Assembly: GCF_010093595.1 (NCBI RefSeq)
Contig: NW_022985465.1
Location: forward strand, 156,538 to 220,537
DNA: 64,000 nucleotides
Origin: Mytilinidion resinicola
Taxonomy: Eukaryota; Ascomycota; Dothideomycetes; Mytilinidiales; Mytilinidiaceae
Direction of reading: 5' to 3'
In this document: in pieces, positions 31,634-43,507 of the stretch
Layout: every line of letters begins with the position of its first letter
How positions within the stretch are numbered: position 1 is the stretch's first letter
Notes under the pieces: model-generated
The model's input: the letters and a program-made list of their open reading frames with translations, nothing else
What the model was told of the DNA's origin: nothing
The model's database searches: none
Program-made: the position numbers and the translations under genes

Positions 31634-34210
31634 GCTGGGCAAGAAGTCAACCTAAAGAAGGCTGTCCTGATGTGTAGCAGAGGTGTTGAGTGCAGGGCGG
31701 TAGGAGGCGGGTGGTGGAGTTTTGGTGTTTGGTGGAGCGGTTCAGCCTGGTTTTGGTTCCGGTCAGTGAGGCTTTGCCAACAAGGCGGTGTGTCAGCCGG
31801 CGGGTGGCCACGGGCAAACAGCGGACGAGGGAAGATGCTAGCAGAGGGAGGAGGGGGGTGAAGTGGATAAACACGAGCAAGCAGCGAAGGGCGTGAAAGT
31901 GAATGGGCAGGCAATCACCTGGTCGGCGACGTACAGGGCGTGGAGTGAGGTGGAGGCCCGACGAAGGCGGCACGACGAGGCAGTGCAGGCGTGTCTGGGA
32001 GCAGCTGGGACAGGGCGAGGCGGGGGCTGCACGGAGGGTACAGGCAGGCGGCCTCTCGAGGACGCTCTCAATCAGATAATAGCGGTGGTGGTGGTGGAGG
32101 TGGAGGAAGAGGAGAGAAGAGACGGCCAGACTGGCGGTGCTGGCGGAGTAAGAAGAACCTTGGAACGGCGCTCGGATCACGGTCACGTGCAGGGGCACCT
32201 GGGCAGGCTGCAGAAATAGCGCCCTTGCACCGCTGAGGTCGACATCAACACCAAGCTTGTGAGCCTGTTCTCTCCAAGTCGTGCTGCTGGATCACGCGGG
32301 CGAGCCCGTGCCGGCTGCTGTCGCGTTCCCAGCGCGTCCAGCTGCCCGAAATGCCTCACGGGTTTCAGACATGGCTGCTCTCTCCTCAAGTCACGCCTGC
32401 TCGCCCAGCTGACATGGCCTCTCCTTACAGCGGCCCCATTGGCGCCGCTGTGCCGCTGTGCCGCCGTCTGCTTTTGTTTACCTGCTGCTCGCCCGCATGA
32501 CAAGCTGATGCGTAGCAACTGCAGTCTTTCTGTCCTGGGAGCCCGTTGCGGCGTACCCTCCGGTGGCTCCCACTCCTCAAGTGCCCGCTACGAGATGGGC
32601 AGTCGGCCCATGCAGATGGGCCGCGGCGAGGCCCCAGCAGACAGTGTCAGGCTGCGTCAGGCTGCATCAGGCCGGAATGGCAAGTCGACCTGCCTCTCTC
32701 CGCCGGCGGGCGAGTCTGCTTTTAGGGCCTATTCGCCCTCTCGGACGGCTCCAGCGCTTGATTAACCGCGCTCCCTGGCTCCCGCCCAGCCGGCACTCGA
32801 AGATCTGCAGGGTTGGTCGGCGGGTGCTAGACCGTCCACTTAAGCTCCCAGATGACCTTGGGATGGGACACGCTTGGCTGCTCTCTCTGCACCTTGCATC
32901 TTTCAGCGTCCACAGCGCCGCGGGCTCCTCTCCTGGGCGAGCATACAAGTGCATCGCGGGCTAGATTGAATCATCCGATTCGGCCGTGGACGGGAGGCCC
33001 ATCGCCATATATTGCTTATTCCTAATACCCCGCACCCTGCCTGCCGCTGCCTCTCTATCTTTCTCACCTTGTCCGCTCCGCTTCCGTTTCACGAGCAGGT
33101 TGCCCATCAGGAGGCTGGTATTTCCGTGCAACCTCACCACCAGCTCGCTTGTTCCGCTTTGATAGTCCAGCCAGCCCTGACAACCAACCTTCCCAAAGAC
33201 TCGTCGAGTTCTTTGTCCCACTTCTGCGTCTCCCAGTGCCAGTCTTCCGCAGCCGTTACATTGAAAGCACGCTCCACGACGGGGGTTCCGGTGCTTGAAG
33301 CGAGCCACGGCCCTACACGTGTCGGCGGCCACAAGCCACACCGATCCACCCCCAGAGTGGTATTTCCTAATTCTACCTGTCACACTGTGTTCCGTGTTCG
33401 GGAAACGCCGTGGCCAGCCTTGTCTTGGTGCGCTGTTGCAGAGTACATAAGTGGCCTAATCGAAAGCCGCAGTGGTGTCACCTGAGGTTCTGGAGCCGCG
33501 GTAGTGGAGCTTGGAATGTTCTGCAGTTTGAGACTAATTTTAGAGTCCAGCATCTTGAAAGCTCCTCACGTCTAAATGTTTGGGTATAGCAGATGGCGGG
33601 CCGTGCCGTTGATGCAGTATCAAACACGAAGCAGCTGAAACGTCTTGTCTGGTGATAGAGCAACGTTCAGTACTTGATTAATGTCTTTGAAATCCCTGGC
33701 TATCAGAAAGGGTATCGAGGCTTGGAAGTTAGATTTGTCAAACCTGTTCATACCCAGCTCGGTGCCCGGTTCGTCAAAGGACGGAATGCTAGGGCTGGGT
33801 TCAATATAGGTGCATAAGAATTCCAGAAATGATTCTTGGAAACAGAAAGAGAGTTGAATATGAGAATAAATCATAAAGTTACGTCTTCACCTGTGCCATT
33901 GAGTTCTTACCGTAACGGTGGTGGCTGCAAGGTCGTGAGACAAAAGCATGAATTACTTTGAATTTGAGGATCAGTAAAGCACATGGAGTACCTCCAACGA
34001 TAGCTCCATACAACCCAAAGAAGCAAAAAGCTTCTTAGAATGAACTCGAACAGCATGTACTCGAACATCATGGACGAAAGCGGCAAGAGCTAGAGCCGCA
34101 ATATCTCCATTGTTATGACTTCTATACAGCTCCGCTCAAAATGCCATTCCTAGCCCGCAAAGCTGTTGTACACTATGCCTCTCCATGTAGCTTCCTCCAC
34201 CCTACGCTCT
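31634..34210. other. 2.6-kb gap with the CK1 promoter, no confident gene
   Basis: Long open frames on both strands from 31640 to 32520 lie in the CT-rich upstream region of the kinase gene and have biased, repetitive composition. None is convincing. A minus-strand frame at 33620-33874 (FDEPGTELGMNRFDKSNF) has more protein-like composition, but I recognise no family and see no clear neighbouring exon. Confidence 0.4.
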
Positions 34211-34706
34211 CTAGTGCGCCTCACTCGCACCACCCTTCGACTTCAATGCCGGGTTCCTTGGGTCGTTCGCGAACTCCTCGGCTAGAAAGTGCCATGTTAG
34301 CTTCCTATTCTTCTGAATATCCGGACATCTGCATCCGTCCCATATCCTCTCGAGTGCATCTAGTGCATCTTCGGGTGTAGAGAAAGGGTAAACATACTGC
34401 CTGCCAGCACGTTCGCGAAGGAGTTAATGCCGTAAAGGACGACGACGCCTATAGTACCGCATTAGCCCGGCTCAACACCTCTCAGCTCCCTCGTTCTCAT
34501 CCCGAGCTCCTCATCACCCTCCCATTCCTCTTTCTGAGCTGGAAATACGTACCAGCAATGTAAAACGGGGCCATTGGCTTAGCTGCACACCCATACCCGT
34601 CAGTAAAGAGTCTTCCGAGGGCGCCGCACGAGGGTATCCGCAGCGCCATTGCGGCGAAGGGCGACTTACCGATGGGCGCAGGGAACTTCTTGCCGAGGAG
34701 CGTCAT
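34211..34706 (-). CDS. ATP18: Mitochondrial ATP synthase subunit j (Atp18)
   Basis: Minus-strand exons 34670-34706, 34553-34582, 34398-34448 and 34211-34281 join in phase to 62 residues: MTLLGKKFPAPIAKPMAPFY, IAGVVVLYGINSFANVLAGT, EEFANDPRNPALKSKGGASE and AH. The start LLGKKFPAP(I/V)AKP, the single membrane helix with YGINS, and the DPRNP motif are those of Atp18, a small subunit of the Fo sector in the inner mitochondrial membrane, near the dimer interface. All introns are phase 1 with AG acceptors. It shares a 285-bp divergent promoter with SPC19. Confidence 0.93.
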
Positions 34707-34991
34707 GGTGCCTTTCGATTGAGAAAGGAGTAGATGTGTGGGATGGGTTTGCGGTGGGTGGGAGTCGATGGCAGTCGGTGAGCTTTGAAGAGGTTCGGGT
34801 TTCTGATTCTGAGGCTCTCGGAAGAGTTGCGGTGCCGCTTTAAGGGACGCCCGGGTGAAGCGCCGCTTTTGGGGCTCGCGGGTTGGATGTCAACAACACC
34901 AAACCACCATTGCAGAATTTACACACTCTTCGCTGGGAGTTTAGAGAGGATATTGGCGCGACGCGTAGGACAAAGAAAGGTTACAGCCATT
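34707..34991. promoter_or_regulatory. Divergent ATP18/SPC19 promoter
   Basis: Only 285 bases separate the two start codons, so both genes are read from a shared region. It is moderately GC-rich, without a clear TATA box. Confidence 0.6.
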
Positions 34992-35640
34992 ATGACTTCT
35001 TCTCTCGAAGGCTGTGTCGCCTCTCTCCGCACCAGCATGCAACTGCTCGACTCCTCCATCTCGATCCTCGATTCCGGCGTCAATGACTTCCCAAGGCTAT
35101 CGAAGGTGCTGCAAACCACGCGGGTACGTCTTTGTCTCCGTTACCCCTCGCAGAACTTCTCTACCTATACCAAAGCCGCTGGGGATTGCTGTTCACAGAA
35201 TCTACAACTTTAACTTCGTTTGCTAATTTTCTGCCCAGCACTTCGAACTCATCGCCGAGCCAGACCTGCACACGGCCCAGTCCACCCTCCTCTCTGAGAT
35301 CCGGCCAGAAGTCGAATCACTCCTCCAACGCGTGGATAACCACCTTTCCAAACTCGAACGCCGAGAAGACTCCCTACAAAAGAAATCCGAACTGAACGAG
35401 GGCCGCCTCGAGGGGTTCAGACCCAGCAGTCGAACAAGTCACGTGCGGAAGAAGTCATTCGGGGCAGCAGTAACTGGGGGTAAGGGAATGACGGCGCTTG
35501 AGGAATTGAAGTTTAAGCAGCTTAGGCAGAAGAAGGAGAGATTGAGCTATGCGGTTGATCGGTTGGAGTTACAGGCGAAGCAGCGGGCGAGGCAATTGAG
35601 GATGAGTATGGCGGCACCGCAGCAGTTGTTGGATGATTGA
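34992..35640 (+). CDS. SPC19: DASH/Dam1 complex subunit Spc19
   Basis: Exons 34992-35123 and 35239-35640 join in phase 0 to 177 residues. The start MTSSLEGCVASLRTSMQLLD, then SSISILDSGVNDFPRLSKVL, then HFELIAEPDLHTAQ and SEIRPEVESLLQRVDNHLSK, is the Spc19 family core, a mostly helical protein. Residues from about 120 on form a second predicted coiled coil (LEELKFKQLRQKKERLSYAV). Spc19 is one of ten subunits of the ring-forming complex that couples kinetochores to spindle microtubules. Length is as expected (165-190). Start chosen by family match. Confidence 0.93.
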
Positions 35641-36556
35641 GGGTGTTATGAGTGAGGGGTGTTTGACTTTGGGCGTTGGAGTTTGGAGGGTATACCCATG
35701 GTTGCGAATTACGGCTTTGCGAAAAGAGACGATGATGAGACCTACTGGACAAGCTTGCTCATGGTACCGATTTTGGTTGAAGCGCCTCTATTTATAGTGA
35801 ATGATACTCTTTCAAAGTTCCAGGACGTATGTTATTCTCATTCTCATTCAGCAAAAGAGGGACTCAGGTACTGTGAGCATGCTAGAGAAATCCAACAACA
35901 TTCGTTCAGTATATCCAGACTATTTTAATAAAGCTATCTGAAGCTTTGTAGCCACGCTTCACTGTTTTGACACCATGGCCGGAGATGCGCGGTAACTCGT
36001 CCTACAAAAACCCATCCTTGTAATAGTATTTACCCAACATAAGCTTATACACTAATATCAGCTGGCTACATAGCACTCAAGTATGATTTGTAGCGTTCTT
36101 ATCAACCATACGTAGTTCCACTCAAGCGTCAAGAAGCCGAAATGTTTGTAGTTCGAGCTACCAGAGCTCTAAATGGACTCTGCCACATCTTTCTCCACTC
36201 CACAAAGCCACAACAATCTCATCAAAGCCTAAACACATCTAAACAACAAAAATTCTACGAACTTTAGAGACAGATCTTGTCCAAGAGGGTGGTTGACGAC
36301 AGACCCTAGGAGTACCTAGTCGCTAAGTACATCATCTGCATGTACCAAGGTACAGTAATCGAGCGTCCCAAGCGAGTCAGTCCTATCCTGGTCAACCTCG
36401 GTCCATTCTACCTGTGTCATCAGAGTCTCACTGTCTACGACAGCTTCATCTCTTAGTTCCCTACTTAAAGAAAGCATACTAAAAAGATTGAAATCAAGTC
36501 TCTCTGATACGCTCATTCACATATCATCGGCCCTTTGTTTTCTATCAATCGCAATC
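35641..36556. other. Intergenic, no gene seen
   Basis: Holds the 3' end of SPC19 and the promoter of the crotonase gene. No open frame here resembles a known protein. Confidence 0.5.
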
Positions 36557-37450
36557 ATGGCATCTGTAAAACCCGTCACCGAAGCTCCCCCAACCAGCTC
36601 AGTCTCGCTATCATATCCAGCTCCGTATGTTCTGGTCGTAACAATAAATCGCGAAAAAGCGATGAACGCGATCCCATTCGCTGGTCATTGGGAAATGCAT
36701 CAGATCTTCGAGTGGTTCGACAAGGAACCAAATTTGCGAGTAGCTATCATCACTGCGGCAGGGAAGAAAGCATTCTGCGCAGGACAGGACCTCATAGAGC
36801 TTGGGAAACTTCGTTCAGCCTCAGAAAAACCACCAGCTGCTTTGATGACACATCCACCAAGCGGGTTTGGCGGTATCAGTCGGCGGACAGGGAAGAAGCC
36901 TATCATCGCTGCAGTCAATGGTTTCGCGTTTGGGGGTGGATTTGAAATTGTGCTGAATTGGTAGGATCATATGACAAGAACTTGTGAAGCGGGTCTGACG
37001 ATTCACAGCGACTTGGTGGTTGCATCCCCGACAGCGTCATTTTCGCTCCCGGAAGCTCTGCGCGGAATATGGGCAGGTGCCGGCGGACCTGCCAGACTAG
37101 TCCGCAATGTCGGCCTCCCAATTGCCAGCGAAATTGCACTTACGGGAGTACCGATTAGTACTAAGAGGGCTCTTGAGCTCAACCTCATCAACCGAATATC
37201 ATCCTCGCAAGACACGCTCGTCGAAGAGGCAGTGAAGCTTGCCAACGGGATTGCAGCAATATCACCGGACGCGGCTATCGTCACCCGTGCATCCTTGAGG
37301 GAAGCTTGGGAGACGTCCAGTGTGGAGCGAGCTACTCAAATAGTGGCCGACAGGTACAAGGACGGGCTTCTCGACGGCGACAATGCGAAAGAAGGGCTTG
37401 TGGCGTTTGCTGAGAAGCGGAAACCGAACTGGAAGCCATCCAAGTTGTAA
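36557..37450 (+). CDS. Enoyl-CoA hydratase/isomerase (crotonase) family
   Basis: Exons 36557-36960 and 37009-37450 join in phase 2 to 281 residues. Motifs: VTINREKAMNAIPF, the first oxyanion-hole segment KKAFCAGQDLIELG, the second AVNGFAFGGGFEIVLNCDLVVA, and ASFSLPEALRGIWAGAGGPARLVRNVG, where the hydratase glutamate positions lie (PE in LPEALRG). The enzyme should hydrate or isomerise an enoyl-CoA. No N-terminal mitochondrial signal is obvious. The C-terminus NWKPSKL ends SKL, a classical type 1 peroxisomal targeting signal, so it probably acts in peroxisomal beta-oxidation. Confidence 0.9.
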
Positions 37451-37963
37451 AGAGTAATTCAAGCGGCTCTCTTCTATAACTAATGACTGCCATAGCTTCG
37501 GACAAGTCTCTTCTATCCGTCCTCGAAGCCAATGCATCATCTGACTTAGTTCAAGCCGGGAGACCGTAGCACTATGGATCATGTACGCGGCATGAGGGGG
37601 CGTTCTGCAGCTTCACTCTCACCGAAGTGGGATTCCGCAGCGGCTTCCGTGCTGGTTTTAACGCAAGATTTGGATTAAAAACCAGCGGAGACACCGGGAA
37701 TAGGTACTGCTAGCTGCCAACCCGCGTGGGTGATTGGCCTCAAGCGGTCGATCATGAGTCGTTTTCTCCGCATTCCCTCTCCCCCACCCCCGCCTTTTCT
37801 TACCCTAGGATCGGCCCATCGCCTCGGCACCTGGTTCGGCGCCTTCGTCCGCCATAATAGCTTCCCGATGACGGACGTGTCGTCTTTTATAATTTTCAAT
37901 TGGAATTTTATTACTCACCTTAGAGATTCGACCACCTCATTATACTGACTCTGTACTGACACC
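37451..37963. other. Intergenic, bZIP promoter
   Basis: No gene. The last 60 bases before the bZIP start are AT-rich (TTTTATAATTTTCAATTGG) and could be the core promoter. Confidence 0.45.
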
Positions 37964-39681
37964 ATGGTGGACCGTCGAGCAAGCGATGCAGGTACTGCTA
38001 GCCAGACCCCAATCGCTCCTGTCGTGAAGAGGAAGAGGAGGGCAAGTTGTCTCGGCGAACAGGAGCGGAGAGAGCGGAAGCGGGCGATAGATGTAACATT
38101 GCCTCAATATATCCTACTTACACAAAGCTAATTGATACTCAGAGAGAAGCTCAACGGTCATTGAGGTATGAATTCGAGGAAAAAGCTATTGCAAGGAAAT
38201 ACTGATCTTGCGTCATCAGAGAAAAGACAAAATCCCATATCGCCGATCTTGAACGCACCATCCAGATCCTACGAGATCAGGACAGGAATGGAGCCACCGC
38301 CTCCCTACTAGGCGAAATTGAACAGCTGCGACAAGAAAACGAACGCCTGCGCGACGTAATAGACGGTGTCAAGAGCGTAGTCGGGTGTGGCATGCTTAAC
38401 AGCAAGGCAGTTACGCTGCCCATGTCTCCTGTCAGCGCAAGTGGTACGCTCCTTGCAACCCACGAAGTCATGAGGCGTTGACTTTGAACCCCGACTTACG
38501 ATAGGACCAGCCTCCACCACCGTCGATCCACCCACGAAGCATGAAGCCAGTCATTTGGACCTCGTCGAAGAGCACGACCAGCTCGAGCAGAGCACCTTTG
38601 ACTCGATGCCCTTTGACAGGGAGGTTTCTAGAAATAATTCCTCTACCCTCGACGTCGATGGCATGCAAGTCATGGATGATCTCGTCCACGGCAGTACGAA
38701 CAGCTTGCAATTTCCCCTCTCCACCGTAGACGAGAACATGCAGGTGACCCCCGACTCCCCAAATACCGCTGCATTCGCCCACTTCCTGCCCGAGATCTTC
38801 GGGCCCTCATGGCGCTGCCCAAGCCCCTTCGTGCTACACTTTGGCAACCCGGCGCAGCCGGCCACCCCCTCCGCTAATGAGGACGCCCTTTGCCCCATCT
38901 GGAAGAAAAGCAACGAGCTCTTCGGAAAGGTCTTCTCATTCCGGCCGGGTGCTGCGACGCTAGATTCTGATGATGTTGAGGCAGGTCTCCTGTTCCTTGG
39001 AATCAAGCAAGGGTGGGACTCGTTTGCCGAGTGGATGCGTAGTCCAGCGCTCCGAATCCTGAAGGAGGTCGACCAGTTTCTCTTCTGCCATCTGCCGCGG
39101 TTGGAGAGGCTGGCGGCGGCGTATAAGAGCTTTAAGTTGCTGAAGGTGAGCGCCTTTCTCCATACTACACCGAATTTGCAACAAACTCCCAAAGAATACT
39201 AACGTTCACAAGTACTACCTCAACGCCACCAAATCCGAACTCGATAAAATTCCCGAGTGGCTTCGTCCCCGGTACTCCCTATCCTCCTCTTCCTTTCCCT
39301 CCCCAACCATCCACTAACATCCCCTTCTCTAGCCCTTCCCAATCACGAACGAAACACCCCATAGCCCTCGACTTCTTCGCTTGGCCCACCCTCCGCGACC
39401 GCCTCGTCTCTACCCACAGCACCCTTTTCCGCAGCGGCGACCTCTCCTACTGCTACAGTCGCTACCTGAAATTCGACTGGCCCTTTTCATTCGACGACAC
39501 GTTTTTCTTCAACGAGGCTGCGGGGTGCTATTACCCCTCCCCGTTGTTTGAGCGCTATCATCGCGATCTGAGGTTTTGGACGCTGGGCGAGGAGTTCTTC
39601 GAGCGGTTTCCGGAGATGCGGGGGGATGTAGAGGGGGATCGGGGGCTTTATGGGGAGGGGGCTGCGGTGGAGGCGTGTTAG
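37964..39681 (+). CDS. bZIP transcription factor with DUF3425-like C-terminus
   Basis: Six exons, 37964-38092, 38143-38165, 38220-38443, 38505-39145, 39213-39271 and 39333-39681, join in phase to 474 residues; the second has only 23 bases. Residues 25-85 form a basic leucine zipper: KRKRRASC, then ERRERKRAIDREAQRSLREK, then a coiled coil (HIADLERTIQILRDQ, EIEQLRQENERLRDVI). The usual Asn of the basic region is Asp (AIDREAQR), which is common in this fungal subfamily. The C-terminal half (WRCPSPFVLHF, FLFCHLPRLERLAAAYKSFK, IPEWLRPSQSRTKHPIALDF, DFFAWPTLRDRL, FKFDWPF-like) is the DUF3425-type domain. Nuclear regulator with unknown targets; small introns split the DNA-binding part. Confidence 0.88.
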
Positions 39682-40310
39682 AGTAGTGAATTAGCGGAGC
39701 TCATAAGAGATAGCAATATAAAAATCTAGTTATAAATTTTGAGAGGTATGAGTAGTATCATATATTGTCATGGAAAACGATTTGGTTGTAGAATCCCAGC
39801 TGGGCTTAACAAAAGAAGGTGGTGTTGGTGGATGGGCAGAAGGCGGCAAATGGAGAGACCACTCTGGACGAGGATTATAATGATTTTAGGGATAATTAGG
39901 CTGATAAGAAGGAGATGAACGGAGAACTGGAAGCGTTCTAGACATATCAAATTCTATTTCCTAGTATTTCTTGAAAGTGATGGGCTTCCGTCAGGCACAA
40001 CTTGCCAGAGGACGTATTCCTTTGGACTGGGAGACGTTTTAAAAAGGACTCGACTTGGAAGGAAACAGCGAATTTTGCAGGCTTCTTAAGATGGATGGAC
40101 CTGCAACATGGCGAACGAAGATGTGGATGAGTTGAGAGATAGCTGAAGGTTTATAGTGGAGTAATTAGGCTTGCTCTAATTGGAGGAGCTGTTTTCAGGG
40201 GTGTCGAAATGCCAAGACTGGGAATAATAGTTTGCCCGTCTTCGCTTTTTCGCAACGCGCATCTCGATTCTCCATCCAGTTGCTACAATATATCGAGAGG
40301 TGCTTCTGAG
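39682..40310. other. Intergenic, no gene seen
   Basis: Between the bZIP and RSM22 genes. An in-frame ATG at 40209 would extend Rsm22 by 34 residues; the ATG at 40311 gives a better mitochondrial presequence. Confidence 0.5.
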
Positions 40311-42695
40311 ATGCTCTCGGCCTCCAAGACAATATGCCTGCGATGCAGGCTGAGGCTGCTGGCTTCTGCGAGTCGCTCCGCTGCACATCCTCTTTTCCCT
40401 AGGGCCCATACGCAAACCCGTTCTTTACGCTCCTTTGCAGCTGTGGCAAATACTTCTCAATGCAGACGGTTTACTACTGCACCCAGTCGGTCAATTGAGG
40501 CGCCCGAAGCCTCTAAGACTACATCCGACGAAACCCTACCTCCGCAAGCACCGACTCCAAGCACAGAAGAATCAGTACGGGCCGCGAGGCGATTACATGG
40601 GGACACTTTGCCCAAAGGATACCTAAGCGAAGAGGAATATGCTGTATATGAGAGGCTTTACGGGCCCCCCATATTCACCGAAGAAGCGGATCTAGTTGAG
40701 GATGAGGTTGAATTGGCGGCCGATGAGGTTGAGGGAGAAGAGATGCAAGACCAGGTCTGGCTTAGAGAAGGGGAGGATGGCGAGCTAGAAGAGGTGGAAC
40801 TGTATAAACAGAGCGACGAGCTTGCTGACGAAGCTCTGGAAGAAGACTATGAGTCCATAGAAGGCGAATTCGTGGAGGCTGAAACCGATTTTGGAGATTC
40901 CGCGCCGGAGCTCATAAAAGATTATCATCAGGACATATACGAGAAGACTAGGCTAGCTGAAGCCGAAGCCGATCAAGATGCTGAGGATTTGGAGGAGGGA
41001 GAAGAATTCATGCGCGCACATCCTTTGACGGTCGCCGGCCGATTTGCGACGTCGCCTTCCACCCTCCATCTCCCGAAGGAAAAGTTCGTCGATCCTACAG
41101 CGGCAATTCTGTCCCAAGCGTCACATAAGCATATCACTCAAGCAGCACTGAAAATATTCGGTGGCCCAGGACTTCCCCAATCTGCCTCTACAGCTCGTGC
41201 GAGCGAGGGCAAGGAGCAGAAAACTATTCCACTGGACCCATCACAGGAAGAGATGAGCAGCATTCAAAGTAATACATACATGGCTGCAGTGATGCCGGGT
41301 GTATACGCGACTTCAATGAGCACAATTGTGGAGGTTCGCCGAAGACTTGGAACGGCTTGGATTGAAGGTCTGATGAAGGAGTCAGGGCCTCTCATCCTAG
41401 ATGCGGGATCAGGAGGCGCAGCCATCGTAGCCTGGCGAGAGGTGCTGGAAGCGGAATGGAAACGGATGAACGAATCTTCTGGTCAAGTCTCACAGGAACC
41501 GGCCCCATTAGGCAAAGCCACCGTTCTCACAGCGTCTAATGCATTGAAGCTTCGCGCAAGTAGGCTATTGGAAAATACATCTTTCATCCCCCGTCTACCT
41601 GACGCCATCCCCCACAACCATCAGGCCGTCAAGGGGCAACAGAGGAAGGTCTACGACATCATTATCGCGCCCCATGCGCTTTGGCCGCTACGGCAGGAGT
41701 ACCATCGGAAAGAGCATGTTCAGAGGCTCTGGTCCCTACTAAATCCCGATGGCGGTGTGCTCATTCTTCTCGAGAAAGGTCTTCCCCGTGGTTTTGAGAT
41801 TATCGCTTCGGCTCGATCGCTCCTTTTGGATAAACACATTGCTTCCCCTGATTCAACTGAGTATGAGAACTCACTCCAAGATCAGTTGTCCGAAACAAAG
41901 AATGTTCCAAGATTCACCAAGAAAGAAACAGGCATGATTGTTGCACCTTGTACCAACCATTCCACCTGCCCAATGTACACAATACCAGGTGTGAGTCAAG
42001 GCAGGAAAGACTTCTGCTACTTCAGTCAAAGATACATTAGGCCTCCTTATCTACAAAGAATCCACAACGCTCGCGATCGGAATCACGAGGATGTCCAATA
42101 CAGCTACCTCGCCGTTCAACGTGGGCGGGACCAACGGAAGCCAAAGCACGACATCTTCGGCAAGGGATTCTCACAGGGCGATGAAGCAACAGAAGCGGCT
42201 TTCAAAGGACATGAGTTTGTCAAAGACGGCGAGTCTAGCGACAAGGAAGTCGCAGACGAGCCGGAAATCGAGACGAACGTGAACGCCCTTTCGCTCCCTC
42301 GCTTAGTCGTGCCAGCTATGAAGCGCCGCGGCCATATCATCCTTGAGGTCTGCACTCCATCGGCGAAGATCGAACGATGGACCGTGCCCCGCAGCTTCTC
42401 CAAGCAAGCCTTCCGGGACGCGCGCAAGGCTCGATGGGGCGATCTTTGGGCTCTGGGCGCCAAGACACGAATCGCGAAAACTATCAGGATGGGCTTACCC
42501 AGGAACGAACAACACAAGAGACCGAAGAGAAAGATGAGGAGTCAGACGATCGAGATAGGTGTCAATCCATCCGGCAACGTGATCCCAGATGGTATGAAGC
42601 TGAAGAAGGATGGCAGGTTGGTGAAGGATCGGAAGAATTCGAAGACGGGGAGGAAGGGGAGGAAGATGAGTGAGGCGGATTTCTATGAGGATTAA
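40311..42695 (+). CDS. RSM22: Mitochondrial ribosome factor Rsm22 (METTL17 family)
   Basis: A single exon encodes 794 residues from the ATG at 40311. The first 50 residues (MLSASKTICLRCRLRLLASA...) are basic and hydroxylated, a mitochondrial presequence. An acidic region follows (residues 110-240, many Glu and Asp). The Rsm22 fold starts near YATSMSTIVEVRRRLG and shows a Rossmann-like methyltransferase core with ILDAGSGGAAIVAWREVLEA in the SAM-site position. Then come NPDGGVLILLEKGLPRGFE and the Cys motif CTNHSTCPMY...DFCYFSQRYIRPPYL, whose cysteines hold an iron-sulfur cluster in homologues. The family helps build the small mitoribosomal subunit. The tail is Lys/Arg-rich. No lesions. Confidence 0.9.
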   Translation: MLSASKTICLRCRLRLLASASRSAAHPLFPRAHTQTRSLRSFAAVANTSQCRRFTTAPSRSIEAPEASKTTSDETLPPQAPTPSTEESVRAARRLHGDTLPKGYLSEEEYAVYERLYGPPIFTEEADLVEDEVELAADEVEGEEMQDQVWLREGEDGELEEVELYKQSDELADEALEEDYESIEGEFVEAETDFGDSAPELIKDYHQDIYEKTRLAEAEADQDAEDLEEGEEFMRAHPLTVAGRFATSPSTLHLPKEKFVDPTAAILSQASHKHITQAALKIFGGPGLPQSASTARASEGKEQKTIPLDPSQEEMSSIQSNTYMAAVMPGVYATSMSTIVEVRRRLGTAWIEGLMKESGPLILDAGSGGAAIVAWREVLEAEWKRMNESSGQVSQEPAPLGKATVLTASNALKLRASRLLENTSFIPRLPDAIPHNHQAVKGQQRKVYDIIIAPHALWPLRQEYHRKEHVQRLWSLLNPDGGVLILLEKGLPRGFEIIASARSLLLDKHIASPDSTEYENSLQDQLSETKNVPRFTKKETGMIVAPCTNHSTCPMYTIPGVSQGRKDFCYFSQRYIRPPYLQRIHNARDRNHEDVQYSYLAVQRGRDQRKPKHDIFGKGFSQGDEATEAAFKGHEFVKDGESSDKEVADEPEIETNVNALSLPRLVVPAMKRRGHIILEVCTPSAKIERWTVPRSFSKQAFRDARKARWGDLWALGAKTRIAKTIRMGLPRNEQHKRPKRKMRSQTIEIGVNPSGNVIPDGMKLKKDGRLVKDRKNSKTGRKGRKMSEADFYED

Positions 42696-43507
42696 GATAA
42701 GACGGTCAGAACTGTAAGAATAAGTATGGTGTACATGACCTTGTACTCGATAGGGCATTGCGGGCACGGATGGGATGGCATTCTAAACTAGAGAGTGCCA
42801 AGCCCTAGGATCTTTAAAAAGATGGGAGATTTCCACCCAATGTGGAAATAGACGAAAGATCGTCTCTGTATACAATACCCTTTCAGCTCATGGACCCGTC
42901 GACATTTTACAGCATGGTACCTGTGTTTAATCGCCAATAGCGGGGTTACGACATACCTCCTAGGACATAAACTTTGGGCACAATTATGTGCTGGGGTGTT
43001 ACAAGCTGCGGCGAGGTAGTTCGACTGTGGGCTTGGAACTTCTTAAAGTCAACCTCTCTTTGACTTTTCATTGCAACGAATCTCCTTACAATGCGCTGAA
43101 GCACCTCGAACACCGGCGTTGCAGCGTTTTCAGATCTTTGACAAGGCATTTCAGCTTGCTCATATCATCACATGCTAATGTCTTGACCCATTCTGTTTGG
43201 ATTATGAGTATTTGCTGACAGTTCATGGCACGAGACATGGATAGCATTAGCCTGAGATGTGATCGAAGAGCCAAAGATGTGCAAGACTGTTCTGGAATAG
43301 GGTAGAAATCATGATATCTTGATCGGATCTGGAGCGACGGGGGGTCAACACCTTCACGCTGTGTCTGCTCTCTGCCACCACCTGAGGTGGCCTGTCCAGG
43401 TATCAGAGCTATCAAAGCGATAAGCTTGTGGTTACCGAAAGTATTTGGCAAGACTTTCAGCAGTGTCAGGCAAGCGCAACCCTAGGGTCATGCCTATAAG
43501 ATAGGCT
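42696..43507. other. Intergenic, no gene seen
   Basis: Short frames only. The 3' end of RSM22 lies at the left and the peroxidase promoter at the right. Confidence 0.5.

Noticed and set aside
31640..32520. Open frames of 110-180 codons on both strands upstream of the kinase
   Set aside because: CT-rich promoter and leader sequence with biased composition and no domain.
42116..42517. Minus-strand frame of 133 codons
   Set aside because: Antisense to the 3' part of RSM22.
43086..43451. Minus-strand frame of 121 codons
   Set aside because: No domain, no start context, no supporting exon; probably non-coding.
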